A stretch of DNA of 44,195 bases from Criibacterium bergeronii (GTDB lineage: Bacteria; Bacillota; Clostridia; Peptostreptococcales; Filifactoraceae): contig NZ_MBEW02000015.1 in NCBI RefSeq assembly GCF_001693775.2, forward strand, positions 1-44,195. Direction: 5' to 3'. Shown in pieces: positions 44,014 through 44,195 of the stretch. The notes beneath the pieces were generated by a model. The model worked only from the letters and a program-made list of their open reading frames with translations. It ran no database searches and was not told the origin of the DNA. Each line of letters begins with the position of its first letter. Position 1 is the stretch's first letter. The translations under genes were made by a program, and so were the position numbers.

Positions 44014-44195
44014 ATGAAAACAAATTATGACATAGTAATAGTCGGAGGAGGTCCAGCAGGACTGGCAGCTGCGGTATCTGCGAAAAAAAACGGTATAGAC
44101 GATATCCTAATACTTGAACGTGACGAGTATCTTGGAGGTATACTTAGACAGTGCATACACAACGGATTTGGCTTGCACACATTTAAAGAGGAATT
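44014..44195 (+). CDS. FAD/NAD(P)-dependent oxidoreductase, partner of GlpA (3' partial)
   Basis: The first 60 codons of an oxidoreductase are present: MKTNYDIVIVGGGPAGLAAA with an FAD-binding GGGPAG, then VSAKKNGIDDILILERDEYL and GGILRQCIHNGFGLHTF. This start is typical of the flavoprotein that follows the BFD-containing GlpA in clostridial glp operons and probably hands electrons from it to NAD or another carrier. GAGGAG lies eight bases before the ATG, 11 bases after glpA. The rest of the gene lies outside the window. Confidence 0.88.
   Translation, partial: MKTNYDIVIVGGGPAGLAAAVSAKKNGIDDILILERDEYLGGILRQCIHNGFGLHTFKEE

Noticed and set aside
1..44195. CRISPR array, rRNA, tRNA, insertion sequence, phage or plasmid gene
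   Set aside because: No regularly spaced repeats, cloverleaf arms, transposase or integrase motifs were seen on either strand.

Overview
The window reads as one contiguous chromosomal segment of an AT-rich, low-GC Gram-positive anaerobe of the class Clostridia. A Peptostreptococcaceae-like relative is my best guess, from base composition and gene families only; no rRNA is present to settle it. Supporting signs are strong AGGAGG-type ribosome sites, TTGACA/TATAAT promoters with 17-base spacers, many intrinsic terminators, lipobox-bearing binding proteins, an OpuC-type osmoprotectant importer, GlpP, SdpR/SdpI and a glycerol-3-phosphate dehydrogenase with a C-terminal iron-sulfur domain. I see no rRNA, tRNA, CRISPR array, insertion sequence or phage gene.

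Layout. Positions 1-3350 hold a proteostasis operon (clpP cut by the window edge, clpX, hpt, hslO). A ZIP metal transporter (zupT) follows, whose ribosome site and start codon are separated by a hairpin. Next come a minus-strand homologue of D-aspartate ligase, an unrecognised plus-strand gene and a minus-strand flavoprotein disulfide reductase. Positions 8488-13694 are a minus-strand operon: a TetR repressor, an MMPL-type exporter and a very long secreted helical protein, under a promoter flanked by two TGACC-N3-GGTCA operators. deoC (minus) and the tex gene with two small downstream genes (plus) follow, then cca and a Cof-type HAD phosphatase.

Positions 20219-24638 pair an orphan solute-binding lipoprotein with a Cache-PAS-GGDEF-EAL receptor, which looks like a ligand-sensing c-di-GMP unit. 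The opuC-type ABC operon (24859-28263), an isochorismatase-family hydrolase and an SdpI/SdpR pair come next. A broken MATE gene, an NhaC-type antiporter, an intact MATE exporter, an AbgT-family transporter and a PepT-like M20 peptidase follow.

The last 7 kb is a glycerol-type cluster: glpP behind a leader with mutually exclusive antiterminator and terminator hairpins, a complete TRAP transporter (dctP, dctQ, dctM), a NagD-type phosphatase overlapping dctM, a second terminator, an MgtC-family protein, GlpA-like dehydrogenase and the start of its partner flavoprotein. Placing a TRAP importer and a phosphatase inside a glp cluster is the most unusual arrangement here. Together with the glpP leader and the binding-protein/c-di-GMP pair it is where I would look first.
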